NCBI GenBank assembly: GCA_002731775.1
Contig: PCCP01000121.1
Span: forward strand, 48,848 to 112,847
Origin: Gammaproteobacteria bacterium
GTDB lineage: Bacteria; Pseudomonadota; Gammaproteobacteria; Pseudomonadales; Pseudohongiellaceae
DNA: 64,000 nucleotides
Direction of reading: 5' to 3'
Every line of letters starts with the position of its first letter. The stretch's first letter is position 1. Positions 41,026 through 49,532 of the stretch are shown piece after piece. The notes beneath the pieces were generated by a model that was not told the DNA's origin, did no database searches, and was given only the letters and a program-made list of their open reading frames with translations. Both the position numbers and the translations under genes were made by a program.

Positions 41026-43305
41026 ATGCCAAATATAGATCGCAGAGAATTTCTTAAGCTCGTCGGCGCCGGTGGTGTCTCCGTGGGTGCCGGCTTCATG
41101 CTGAGAGAGTCGACGAAGCATCCCCGGGAGTATTTGATTCCACATGTTGTGGCGCCAGAAGACATCAGCAGTGGTCTCTCCACCTGGTATAACTCGGTGT
41201 GCTCCATGTGCCCGGCTGGATGTGGTATCTCGGTACGAACTCGTGAGGGTCGTGCCAAGAAGATCGAAGGAAATCTTTCTCATCCCGTCAGTCAGGGCCG
41301 GCTCTGCGCCCTGGGCCAGGCTGGACTTCAGGCCCTGTACAATCCCGATCGGCTCACCGCGCCGATGCGGCGCAACGGAGAAGGGACCTTCGAGGAAATT
41401 ACCTGGGAACAGGGATTGAAGCAGGTCGGAGATCGCCTGGATCTGCTGCGGGCTGCCGGTCGAGGAAACCGGGTTGCATTACTGACGACAGGTGTGCGCG
41501 GACATCTGGCGCAGCTTTTCGAGAGTTTCATGCGCCAACTGGGCTCGCCGCGCCTGTTACATTACGATTACGATCACCCACACACACTGTATGCGGCGAA
41601 TCAGCAATTCTTTGGTGAGGATCGTCTGCCCTACTACGATTTGCAAAACACGCGCCTACTATTGTCTTTCGGTGCAGACTACCTCAGCAACTGGATTTCA
41701 CCGGTGCATCACAGCCTCGGCTTCGGCGAGAGCCGCCAAGGCCCAGCCGATGTCAGAGGACGCTTTGTACAAATCGAACCGAGGATGTCCATCAGTGGCG
41801 CCGCCGCCGATGAGTGGATTCCTGCCCGACCCGGCACTGAAGGTATCCTGGCATTAGGTCTGGCACACCACATTATCGCCGAGGGCAACTACAGCGGCGC
41901 CGACCGCGACGCCTGGATGGCTGCACTTGCGGACTACACAGCCGACGCGGTGGCTGAGCAAACCGGGGTCCCGGCGACCACCATCACCCGCCTGGCGGAC
42001 AGCTTTGTCGATACCGCTCCCAGTCTCGCTATCGGCGGCGGCAGCGCCGGCAATCACAGCAATGGAGTCGACACTCTGGTGGCGGTGAATGCGCTTAATT
42101 ACCTGGTGGGCAACATCGGCCAGGAAGGTGGGTTGGTGTTTAATCCCGAACCCGCCGGCCCGGCATTGCAGCAGCACCAGGCCAGTTACAGCACCATGCT
42201 CGAACTCGCCGAAGCCGCGCATCACGGCGAAATCGATGTATTGATTATCAATGGCACCAATCCCGTATTCACTCTGCCCCCAACAGCGGAGTTTGAGTCG
42301 GCGCTGGCGCAGATACCACTGGTTGTCAGTTTGTCCAGCTTCCTCGATGAAACCACGGCATTGGCCGATGTGATCCTGCCGAGTCATACCTACCTCGAAA
42401 GCTGGGGTGACGATTTCCCTGAACCAGGTGTGGGTTTCTCTGTCGGTGCAGTTTCGCAGCCAGTGGTCTCACCGCTGTACAACACCCGCGGTACCGGCGA
42501 CATCATCCTGGACCTGGCGCGGCGAATGGGTTCAAGTAGCGTGATGCCGTGGCAGAGCATGGAAGAATTTCTCAAATACGGCTGGCAGCGGATATACCAG
42601 CGCGGTGACTCACAGACTCTGGCGCAGGGCTTCGACGCGTTCTGGACTTCGGTTCTGAAGGCGGGTGCATGGGGTGAAACCAAGAGTGGCAATACTGCTT
42701 TTAGCTTAAACCCGGATGTTATCGCCGGCATTGGTGTCGCGCCCCCCGAATTTTCAGGATCAGAAGACGACTATCCGTTTATTCTGCACCCTTACCTTTC
42801 TCCCAACTTTCACGATGGCCGCGGTGCCAATCTTCCATGGATGCAGGAGTTACCAGACCCCATGACCAGCATTATGTACGGCTCCTGGGTAGAAATGAAT
42901 CCGCTGACAGCCCAGCAGATGGAATTAAGCGAGGGGGATCTGGTGGATATACAGTCACCCCATGGTCAGCTGCGGGTACCCGTATTTATCTATCCAGCGA
43001 TCATGCCGAATGTCATCGCCATACCCATCGGACAGGGCCACGGTGAATACGGTCGCTATGCCAAGGACCGGGGCGTCAACCCTATCCAGATACTCAGCCC
43101 GCAACTGGAGCCAGTCACCGGCAGCCTCGCCTCCAGCGCCACACGAGTAAATGTCAGCGCCACAGGTAAACGGGTCAAACTGGTAAAGACGGGCGGCACC
43201 TCCCGTGACCTGGGCAGAAATATCATCCAAACCACCGGTGGTTCGGGGGTTGAAGTAAGTAGTGTCAGCAGCAACAGCATCCCAATAACGGAGGTGACTT
43301 CATGA
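41026..43305 (+). CDS. actB1: Alternative complex III subunit ActB1 (molybdopterin oxidoreductase-like)
   Basis: 759 residues. The N-terminus DRREFLKLVGAGGVSVGAG is a Tat signal, retained in this family. A complete four-cysteine motif follows: C59-x2-C62-x3-C66-x27-C94, the spacing of the FS0 cluster in molybdopterin oxidoreductases. The remainder keeps the family fold (NPDRLTAPMRR, EITWEQGLKQV, IINGTNPVFTLP, LADVILPSHTYLESWGDD, VEMNPLTAQQMELSEGD). ActB is often a single protein with a fused ferredoxin part; here the ferredoxin part is the next gene, overlapping by four bases (ATGA). In known ACIII no molybdenum is bound; whether the FS0-like site is filled here is not known. Confidence 0.93.
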   Translation: MPNIDRREFLKLVGAGGVSVGAGFMLRESTKHPREYLIPHVVAPEDISSGLSTWYNSVCSMCPAGCGISVRTREGRAKKIEGNLSHPVSQGRLCALGQAGLQALYNPDRLTAPMRRNGEGTFEEITWEQGLKQVGDRLDLLRAAGRGNRVALLTTGVRGHLAQLFESFMRQLGSPRLLHYDYDHPHTLYAANQQFFGEDRLPYYDLQNTRLLLSFGADYLSNWISPVHHSLGFGESRQGPADVRGRFVQIEPRMSISGAAADEWIPARPGTEGILALGLAHHIIAEGNYSGADRDAWMAALADYTADAVAEQTGVPATTITRLADSFVDTAPSLAIGGGSAGNHSNGVDTLVAVNALNYLVGNIGQEGGLVFNPEPAGPALQQHQASYSTMLELAEAAHHGEIDVLIINGTNPVFTLPPTAEFESALAQIPLVVSLSSFLDETTALADVILPSHTYLESWGDDFPEPGVGFSVGAVSQPVVSPLYNTRGTGDIILDLARRMGSSSVMPWQSMEEFLKYGWQRIYQRGDSQTLAQGFDAFWTSVLKAGAWGETKSGNTAFSLNPDVIAGIGVAPPEFSGSEDDYPFILHPYLSPNFHDGRGANLPWMQELPDPMTSIMYGSWVEMNPLTAQQMELSEGDLVDIQSPHGQLRVPVFIYPAIMPNVIAIPIGQGHGEYGRYAKDRGVNPIQILSPQLEPVTGSLASSATRVNVSATGKRVKLVKTGGTSRDLGRNIIQTTGGSGVEVSSVSSNSIPITEVTS

Positions 43306-44060
43306 GCCTCTTCTCCCGCTTTCTGGATGGCTGGCGGAAATACCGCAAACCAGGATATTACGAGAAATTCGACTACCACTGGACCATGACCGTCGACCTC
43401 GACAAGTGCACCGGCTGCGAGGCGTGCATGATGGCCTGCCAGGCGGAGAACAATATACCGGTGGTCGGCGAAGATGAGGTTGCCCGGGGCAGGGAATTGC
43501 AGTGGATCCGGGTCGAACGCTACTGGGAAGGTGAGTATCCGAATGCCAGGCTGCGCTTCATGCCGATGATGTGCCAACACTGTGACGCGGCGCCTTGTGA
43601 GACCGTGTGTCCGGTCAGTGCGACCTACCACAATCAGGACGGTCTCAACACCCAGATCTACAACCGCTGTATCGGCACTCGTTCCTGTGCAGTCTATTGT
43701 CCCTACGAAGTTCGCTACTTCAATTACTACGATCACGGCTGGGATAGCCCGCTGGAACAACAGTTGAATCCCGACGTCACCGTCCGCGGCAAAGGCGTCA
43801 TGGAAAAATGCACATTCTGTATCCAACGCATTCGCCAGGCCAAGGACCTGGCCAAGGATGACGATCGCCGCCGGGTGCAGGACGGTGAAATGCAGCCGGC
43901 CTGTGTGCAGACCTGCCCCACCAAGGCGCTGGTCTTCGGGGATCGCAACGATCCCGAGAGCCAGGTTTCCCTGTCAATGGATGATCCCCGCAGTTACCGG
44001 GTGTTAGACGAGCTCAACACCGACTCGTCTGTATTCTATCTAAAGAAGGTTGACGCATAA
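43302..44060 (+). CDS. actB2: Alternative complex III iron-sulfur subunit ActB2
   Basis: 252 residues, a four-cluster ferredoxin of the NrfC/PsrB type. Cysteine groups: CTGCEACMMACQAENN (about 37-48), CQHCDAAPCETVCPVSA, C123-I-G-T126-R-S-C129-x3-C133-P, and CTFCIQRIRQ with ACVQTCPTKA. At position 126 the second Cys of the third group is Thr, consistent with the one [3Fe-4S] and three [4Fe-4S] clusters reported for ACIII. It overlaps actB1 (ATGA) and has no Tat signal, so it must travel with ActB1. It relays electrons from ActC-bound menaquinol or ubiquinol to ActA. Confidence 0.94.
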   Translation: MSLFSRFLDGWRKYRKPGYYEKFDYHWTMTVDLDKCTGCEACMMACQAENNIPVVGEDEVARGRELQWIRVERYWEGEYPNARLRFMPMMCQHCDAAPCETVCPVSATYHNQDGLNTQIYNRCIGTRSCAVYCPYEVRYFNYYDHGWDSPLEQQLNPDVTVRGKGVMEKCTFCIQRIRQAKDLAKDDDRRRVQDGEMQPACVQTCPTKALVFGDRNDPESQVSLSMDDPRSYRVLDELNTDSSVFYLKKVDA

Positions 44061-44061
44061 G

Positions 44062-45423
44062 ATGACCACGCCGACTGAAAGGAATGACTTGGGTTATAAC
44101 GACATTCACGAGGACGTCGTCAGATCCATAGTAAAAACTGGCCCCAAGTACTATATCGCCCTGGCGACAGCCGGCAGCGTCACCTTGCTATGCTTTTTCT
44201 TTCCCTGGTTTTATCAACTCTATTATGGCATCGGCGCCGCCGGCATGAACCACCCCGGAGTCTGGGGAACCTATCTCTCCAGCTTTATATTCTGGATCGG
44301 TCTCAGCCATTCCGGCACCTTGCTGTCCTGTGTGTTACACCTGACTAACAGCTCCTGGCGTAAAGCCATGTATCGATCCGCCGAGGCGATGACGCTGTTC
44401 TCACTGGTGGTCGCGGCAACGTACGTGATGGTGCACGTTGGCCGTCCCTGGTTTATTCACTGGGCCCTGCCCTATCCGAATCAGATGGAACTCTGGCCTA
44501 ATTTCCGTTCGCCGCTGCTGTTCGATGTCATGGCCATTGCCACCTATATCACCGGCAGTACGATTTTTATCTACATGGGTTCTATTCCCGACTTCGCCGC
44601 GGTCAGGGATCGTACCAGTGGCTGGCGTAATACCATGTACACCCTGCTTTCCCTGGGCTGGCGTGGCACCGATAAGGAATGGCACCGCCTGCACTGGGCC
44701 TACACGTTTCTGGCGGTGCTGATTATTCCCCTGGCGGTTTCGGTACATAGCATCGTCTCGTGGGATTTTGCCATGTCCATAGTGCCGGCCTTGCACCAGA
44801 CAATCTTCGCGCCTTATTTCGTGGTGGGCGCAATCTACTCCGGCACCGCCGGTATCGTCACGGTGATGTTCGTACTCAGGAAAACTATGGGTTTCGAGCA
44901 ATACATCACCAAGTTACACTTCGACAACCTGGGAAAATTGTTACTTGTGCTGTCGCTGATCTGGACCTACATCAACGCAGTCGAATTATTTACCGGATGG
45001 TATAGCGGCAGCTCCGAAGAGTACGAAGCCCTGGGATATAAATTGTTCGGGTTTTACGCGCCGCTGTACTGGGAGATGATTCTGTTCTGCGCGGTGGCGC
45101 CGCTGTTGATGTTTTCGACCCGATTCAGAACCTCGTTTGTGCCCATGCTGATCTTGTCGATCGCCATTAACATCGGCATGTATACGGAACGCTTCCTAAT
45201 TATCGCTACCTCACTGTCACGCCAATATCTGCCTGACGCCTGGGGTGTGTACGTGCCAAGTCTGGTGGAAATCTCGATCATGGTGGGCTCATTCGCGCTG
45301 TTCACCACCCTGTTCCTGGTGTTCGTTAAAATATTTCCCAGCGTGTCCATGTATGAGGTCAAGGAAACCATGGCCACTCCCAAGATCGAGCCTCTGGCTC
45401 CTGCGTCAGGAAGCCCTGCATGA
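44062..45423 (+). CDS. actC: Alternative complex III quinol-binding membrane subunit ActC (NrfD-like)
   Basis: 453 residues from the ATG at 44062, one base after the actB2 stop; a TTG four codons upstream is possible. About ten transmembrane helices form the NrfD/PsrC bundle, with family stretches GVWGTYLSSFIFWIGLSHSG, HVGRPWFIHWALPYP, HSIVSWDFAMSIVPALHQT, and KLLLVLSLIWTYINAVELFT. ActC provides the quinol-oxidation site on the periplasmic side. It overlaps actD by four bases. Confidence 0.95.
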   Translation: MTTPTERNDLGYNDIHEDVVRSIVKTGPKYYIALATAGSVTLLCFFFPWFYQLYYGIGAAGMNHPGVWGTYLSSFIFWIGLSHSGTLLSCVLHLTNSSWRKAMYRSAEAMTLFSLVVAATYVMVHVGRPWFIHWALPYPNQMELWPNFRSPLLFDVMAIATYITGSTIFIYMGSIPDFAAVRDRTSGWRNTMYTLLSLGWRGTDKEWHRLHWAYTFLAVLIIPLAVSVHSIVSWDFAMSIVPALHQTIFAPYFVVGAIYSGTAGIVTVMFVLRKTMGFEQYITKLHFDNLGKLLLVLSLIWTYINAVELFTGWYSGSSEEYEALGYKLFGFYAPLYWEMILFCAVAPLLMFSTRFRTSFVPMLILSIAINIGMYTERFLIIATSLSRQYLPDAWGVYVPSLVEISIMVGSFALFTTLFLVFVKIFPSVSMYEVKETMATPKIEPLAPASGSPA

Positions 45424-45935
45424 CAAATAACGTGGTAGGACTGTTTCATGACCCCGAGTCGGCGCTGACCGCGGCAGGCGAGCTCAAGGGTGCAGGATTT
45501 GAAAGTTTGGAAATCATGTCGCCGGTGCCCATCCACGGCGTGGAAAAAGTCCTTGGCAAGAAAAAATCAGTTATCAAGAACTTTACTTTTACCGGCGCAC
45601 TGATCGGGGGCATGTCGGGGTTTGCACTGGCCGCAGGTACCGCCGTGCTATATCCCCATCCGGTCGGTGGCAGGCCCATCATAACGATGCCGCCGTTTTT
45701 GATTATTAGCTACGAGTTGACCATCTTGTTCGGCATTCTGGCTACCGTACTGGGTTTCATCGTTAGTTCCCGTCTGCCGGCTTTCCGCAATCGCGTGTAT
45801 GTGCCGGAAGCAGCGGTAGACAAGTTTGTGGTGACGGCTCCCTGTGACGATGCCGAGCATTATCAACGCGCCAAGGCCATCCTTAATGCCGCCGGGGCCG
45901 AGCAGGTTCGGAAAATAAGGGGTGACGATTTATGA
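45420..45935 (+). CDS. actD: Alternative complex III subunit ActD (DUF3341)
   Basis: 171 residues with a soluble N-terminal part (VVGLFHDPESALTAAGELKG, GFESLEIMSPVPIHGVEKVL) and two transmembrane helices (TFTGALIGGMSGFALAAG; IISYELTILFGILATVLGFI), then a C-terminal soluble tail. This is the DUF3341 pattern of ActD, a structural subunit without cofactors. Four-base overlaps on both sides (ATGA) show tight translational coupling with actC and actE. Confidence 0.93.
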   Translation: MTNNVVGLFHDPESALTAAGELKGAGFESLEIMSPVPIHGVEKVLGKKKSVIKNFTFTGALIGGMSGFALAAGTAVLYPHPVGGRPIITMPPFLIISYELTILFGILATVLGFIVSSRLPAFRNRVYVPEAAVDKFVVTAPCDDAEHYQRAKAILNAAGAEQVRKIRGDDL

Positions 45936-46462
45936 GACATATTGCAAGCTTAGTCGTTATTTTACTGTTGCTGGCTTACACATCAATTGCCTGGAGCTTC
46001 CCCTGGAATAAAGATTTTGTCGATCAGCTGGCCATCAAGGCACAGGAGACATTAACACCGGCAGAGCCTGATTCGGTACCGATCGAGGGTGGTGAAACAC
46101 TGCCCACACTGCCGGCAGATATTTCCGAGGAAGAAATGGACGCCTTGAAAGACACGGCAGCGTCTATTCCCAATCCAATCCCGGTCACCGCCGAATCGGT
46201 GGCCCGTGGAGCAGAGCTCTACACCATGACCTGCGTGGTATGCCATGGCACTGAAGGTCTCGGCGATGGCCCGGTGGGGCTGTTTTTTGACACCAAGTCA
46301 CCGGTGGATTTGAATGAAGACTATACCCAGGATCAAGCCGACGGATCCCTGTTTTTCACCCTCACGCGGGGACGGGCGCTGATGCCGTTCTACCGTGATG
46401 CCTTGAATATAGAGGAGCGTTGGCACGTCATCAATTACGTTAAATCAGAGTTTGGTCCTTGA
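45932..46462 (+). CDS. actE: Alternative complex III monoheme cytochrome ActE
   Basis: 176 residues. A signal peptide or anchor (ASLVVILLLLAYTSIAWSF) precedes a short Glu-rich linker (SEEEMDALKDTAASIPNP) and one class I cytochrome c domain with haem motif CVVCH in LYTMTCVVCHGTEGLGDG, and a Met ligand probably in GRALMPFYRDAL. ActE takes electrons from ActA and gives them to the caa3 oxidase or to soluble cytochrome c. It overlaps both neighbours. Confidence 0.94.
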   Translation: MRHIASLVVILLLLAYTSIAWSFPWNKDFVDQLAIKAQETLTPAEPDSVPIEGGETLPTLPADISEEEMDALKDTAASIPNPIPVTAESVARGAELYTMTCVVCHGTEGLGDGPVGLFFDTKSPVDLNEDYTQDQADGSLFFTLTRGRALMPFYRDALNIEERWHVINYVKSEFGP

Positions 46463-47706
46463 TGAAATTCGAACACGCACTTACTCAAACCCAAGCTACT
46501 TCTCCAAGTCGAAGTTTCGGCGCTACGCGTTGGCTGCTGGCTATTGCTATCGCGCTTGCTGCCACCGCCCCGGCCTACGCGGCAAGTGAAGACACTACTG
46601 CACGACCGGAATTTGCCGTGCTCATCGTCTCATTCCTGTTTCTGATGGGTGTGACCCAGGCCGGCGTCGTGTTTTCTGCCGTTACCCGCCTCTCAGGCGG
46701 GCAGTGGGCCCGACCCTATTACCGACTGGCAGAGCTGAGCACCATGACCTTCGCTCCGTTCGCCTTCGTCGGCTTTCTGCTAATTTATATCTTCGCCAAG
46801 GACGAGCTGTTCTATTGGCTCAACCCCGCCCCCGGCGAACATCTGAGTGCCTGGCTAAACAACGGCTGGCTGTTGGCCAGAAACCTGTTTGCTTTGTCCC
46901 TGTTCTACGGGGTCAGCGCGATGTATGTCTGGAAGAGCCTAAAGCCTGACCTGGAACAGACCGACAAAGTCGACAGCAATGAAGTTCAGCGCCAACTTTA
47001 TTTCCTGTCGCCCCTGGTGTTAGCGGCTTTCGTCATCTGCAACACGTTCCTGGCCTGGGATTTTGCGATGATGCTGGTGCCTCATTGGCATAGCACCGTG
47101 TTTCCGATTCACTACTGGTTCGGTAATGTATATGCGGGCACGGCGGCGCTGCTGGCAATTCCAGTCGTGCTTGGTCGACTTTCGACCCGGCAGTCCCTGT
47201 TTGGGGTATACCAGATCCGCTCTCTCAGCATGGTGATCAGTGGTTTTATGTTGCTGTGGCTGTATTTTTTGTGGGCACAGTTCTTCGTCATGTGGTTTGG
47301 CAATCTGCCCCGGGAAACCGACACCCTGTTTCGCCAGATGTATGGACACTACGGACCCTTCTACTGGACTATGATCGCCGGCTGTTTCTTCGTGCCCTTT
47401 ATCGCACTGGTCTTCGCCGTCATTAATCGATCGCTGCTGGCGATGTGCGTGCTTGCGCTGGGCATCAACCTGGCAATCTGGATTAACAAGTACCTGATGG
47501 TGATTCCGGTGTTCTCCCCCGACGATCGACTATTGGATCATTTGCTGGACCTGGGCTTGTCGATTGGGCTGCTGTTGAGCTTCATTGCCGCCCTGGTTTT
47601 ACTGGCCAGGCAATTTCCGCTGTACTGCTACTGGGAAATTAACCTGAAACCCGACACCGCTGTGGCAGTCGACAGGGTGGCGGACACTGGCGCTATTCAC
47701 CCTTAA
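46462..47706 (+). CDS. actF: Alternative complex III membrane subunit ActF
   Basis: 414 residues from the ATG at 46462, which overlaps the actE stop (TGATG). About ten transmembrane helices, a paralogue of ActC: VLIVSFLFLMGVTQAGVVFS, FICNTFLAWDFAMMLVPHWH (with the family HS/HW motif), VISGFMLLWLYFLWAQFFVM, and a C-terminal LSIGLLLSFIAALVLLARQF. In known ACIII structures ActF has no cofactor and may take part in proton movement. SURF1 begins the base after its stop. Confidence 0.93.
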   Translation: MKFEHALTQTQATSPSRSFGATRWLLAIAIALAATAPAYAASEDTTARPEFAVLIVSFLFLMGVTQAGVVFSAVTRLSGGQWARPYYRLAELSTMTFAPFAFVGFLLIYIFAKDELFYWLNPAPGEHLSAWLNNGWLLARNLFALSLFYGVSAMYVWKSLKPDLEQTDKVDSNEVQRQLYFLSPLVLAAFVICNTFLAWDFAMMLVPHWHSTVFPIHYWFGNVYAGTAALLAIPVVLGRLSTRQSLFGVYQIRSLSMVISGFMLLWLYFLWAQFFVMWFGNLPRETDTLFRQMYGHYGPFYWTMIAGCFFVPFIALVFAVINRSLLAMCVLALGINLAIWINKYLMVIPVFSPDDRLLDHLLDLGLSIGLLLSFIAALVLLARQFPLYCYWEINLKPDTAVAVDRVADTGAIHP

Positions 47707-48447
47707 ATGCAGGCAACGGCTCGACGCCCGGTAGTAAGCATTGGCTTGTTGGCGTTGGCATTGGTCCTCTCGGCGCTATTGATTGCCCTCGGAATGTGGC
47801 AACTGCAGCGTGCTGAAGAGAAACGAACCACCCTGGCAGAGTTCGAACGCCGTGGCACCGCGGCAATAGTCGATCTTAATCGAACCGATAACGATGATGC
47901 TGGCACTCTGGCGGGGTATCGTGCCACAGCAACGGGATACTATCTCGATTTCAATATTCTGCTCGACAATCAACTGCACCAGGGCCGGACTGGCTACCTG
48001 GTCTATACTGTGTTTGAACTCGATGACCGCAATCCGAGTATACTGGTCAATCGCGGTTGGATAGGTGCCGAGGCGGATCGCAGCCGGGCACCCCGGTTCG
48101 ACACCCCGACTACGAGCCAGCGGCTCGACGGGCGCTTGAGCCAGCCACCGGCAACTGGATTGCGTTTCGAGGGTAGCGAATTGATAGAGCGCATGACAGA
48201 TGACATGTGGCGTGTACAGCACATCGATTTCCCTGGCTTGATCACAAGCCTCGGTGAAGATTTGCTGGTCATTACCCTGCTGCTGGATAACGACGCGCCT
48301 GCCGGCTTTATACGCGCCTGGACGCCCCCGGGTAGTGATGAAGCACGGAATCTCGGCTATGCGTTCCAGTGGTTCGCCATGGCACTGGCGGTAATGGTTA
48401 TTGCGGTAGTAATTACACTGCGAAGCTACAAATCAGGATCGACATGA
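47707..48447 (+). CDS. SURF1-family cytochrome oxidase assembly protein
   Basis: 246 residues with the two-helix SURF1 plan: an N-terminal helix (GLLALALVLSALLIALGMWQ), then LQRAEEKRTTLAEFERRG, a periplasmic domain (GYYLDFNILLDNQLHQGRTG, the diagnostic ILVNRGWIGAEADRSRAP), and a C-terminal helix (RNLGYAFQWFAMALAVMVIA). SURF1 helps to insert haem a into subunit I. It starts directly after actF and overlaps the Sco-like gene by four bases, so it belongs to the operon. ctaA and ctaB, needed to make haem a, are not in the window. Confidence 0.93.
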   Translation: MQATARRPVVSIGLLALALVLSALLIALGMWQLQRAEEKRTTLAEFERRGTAAIVDLNRTDNDDAGTLAGYRATATGYYLDFNILLDNQLHQGRTGYLVYTVFELDDRNPSILVNRGWIGAEADRSRAPRFDTPTTSQRLDGRLSQPPATGLRFEGSELIERMTDDMWRVQHIDFPGLITSLGEDLLVITLLLDNDAPAGFIRAWTPPGSDEARNLGYAFQWFAMALAVMVIAVVITLRSYKSGST

Positions 48448-49028
48448 ACACCACACCGGCAGGCACAAAAACCAGGGCTCGGCTGACACTATTGGCGCTG
48501 ATGGCGGTGTTCGTGCTGCCGCTGTTGCTGGCATGGGGGCTTGCCAGGGGACCGTTCGATTGGCGGCCGCAGAGTAACCTCAACTATGGCGTGCTGTTGC
48601 AGCCGCCCTTGCAATTGAATGCATTTGGCGTGATGCCCGCGACAGGTACGGCGCTTACTATGAACGCCATCGCCAGAGACTGGTTTGTGGTCGTCCTTTA
48701 CAATGAAGTCTGCACGCTAGGCTGTCAGCAATTGATGGAGGCTGCCGAACGTATCCAGATCGCGGTTGGGCGCGACGCCGGCCGCGTCAGCTTGGCCTTG
48801 CTCGGCAGCGAGGCAATAACACCGGCCCCGCCCGGAAATAACCTGTGGCTGGCGGCGGATGCCGCTCTCGGTCAGGCACTGCGTCAGGCCTCCGGTGAAC
48901 CGCAGTTCGACGCCAAATTCCTCATTGTCGATTACCAGGGATATGTTGTCTTGATGTATCCACCCTCCGAGGAGGGGCCAGGCGTGCTGGAAGATCTAAA
49001 GCGCTTGCTGCGTACCGCGGCTACATAG
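48444..49028 (+). CDS. Sco-like thioredoxin-fold oxidase assembly protein lacking His
   Basis: 194 residues from the ATG at 48444 (overlap ATGA with the SURF1 gene). One N-terminal helix (LTLLALMAVFVLPLLLAWGL) anchors a thioredoxin-like domain with a CxxxC motif (NEVCTLGCQQLMEAAERIQI), the spacing of Sco copper chaperones. The later His that completes the Sco copper site is missing: the protein has no His at all. Proteins of this type are regularly found after SURF1 in Gammaproteobacteria and are annotated as cytochrome oxidase-associated. It may act as a thiol reductase for CuA cysteines rather than as a copper donor (inference). Confidence 0.8.
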   Translation: MNTTPAGTKTRARLTLLALMAVFVLPLLLAWGLARGPFDWRPQSNLNYGVLLQPPLQLNAFGVMPATGTALTMNAIARDWFVVVLYNEVCTLGCQQLMEAAERIQIAVGRDAGRVSLALLGSEAITPAPPGNNLWLAADAALGQALRQASGEPQFDAKFLIVDYQGYVVLMYPPSEEGPGVLEDLKRLLRTAAT

Positions 49029-49207
49029 ATCCCCAGCGCCCCATGCACACCGATATCGACTAGGGGCTGGAGAAAGTTAGTTGGGGGAATATTTGCCGGA
49101 GTGGCGGAGCTCGAGAATGGTATTGGCATGGTCAAATTACGCGTGACATGGAATAACAAAACACGCACCACCTGGTTGTTTGTAGTGGGTTTCTCAGGTC
49201 GGGGTAG

Positions 49208-49393
49208 ATGATAGATTTCCTTATCATCATCGTAATGCTCGGTATCTTTGCCAGCCTCGGTAGCGGCTTATATTTCCTCATACACGACCGCGGCAAGACC
49301 GAACGCGCCGTGGTTTCGCTGAGCATTCGTGTGGCCCTGGCTATCCTGCTGCTGGTGTTGTTGGCACTAGGATTTATCACCAGGTATACCTGA
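49208..49393 (+). CDS. DUF2909 twin-transmembrane protein
   Basis: 61 residues with two transmembrane helices (DFLIIIVMLGIFASLGSGLY and VALAILLLVLLALGFITR) joined by the short polar loop HDRGKTERAVVSLSIR, the typical DUF2909 pattern. Members usually lie in cytochrome oxidase clusters beside SURF1 and are thought to be small assembly or HIG1-like accessory proteins. It lies 179 bases after the Sco-like gene, before a strong terminator. Confidence 0.9.
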   Translation: MIDFLIIIVMLGIFASLGSGLYFLIHDRGKTERAVVSLSIRVALAILLLVLLALGFITRYT

Positions 49394-49443
49394 GGCACGG
49401 TCCGATGAAGATCGGCTGACTAGCGAATAAAGGCGGCACGAAA

Positions 49444-49473
49444 AAAAGGGCGGTAATTACTTACCGCCCTTTT
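49444..49473. terminator. Bidirectional Rho-independent terminator
   Basis: Arms of 13 bases (AAAAGGGCGGTAA / TTACCGCCCTTTT) pair perfectly around a TTAC loop. The stem ends in an A-run on one side and a T-run on the other, so it ends both the DUF2909/oxidase transcript and the minus-strand TonB-receptor transcript. Confidence 0.93.
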
Positions 49474-49532
49474 GTTCATCTATCTATCAGTACCAATTGG
49501 TATCACCAGATAGTCATGCTCTGGCTGCCAGA

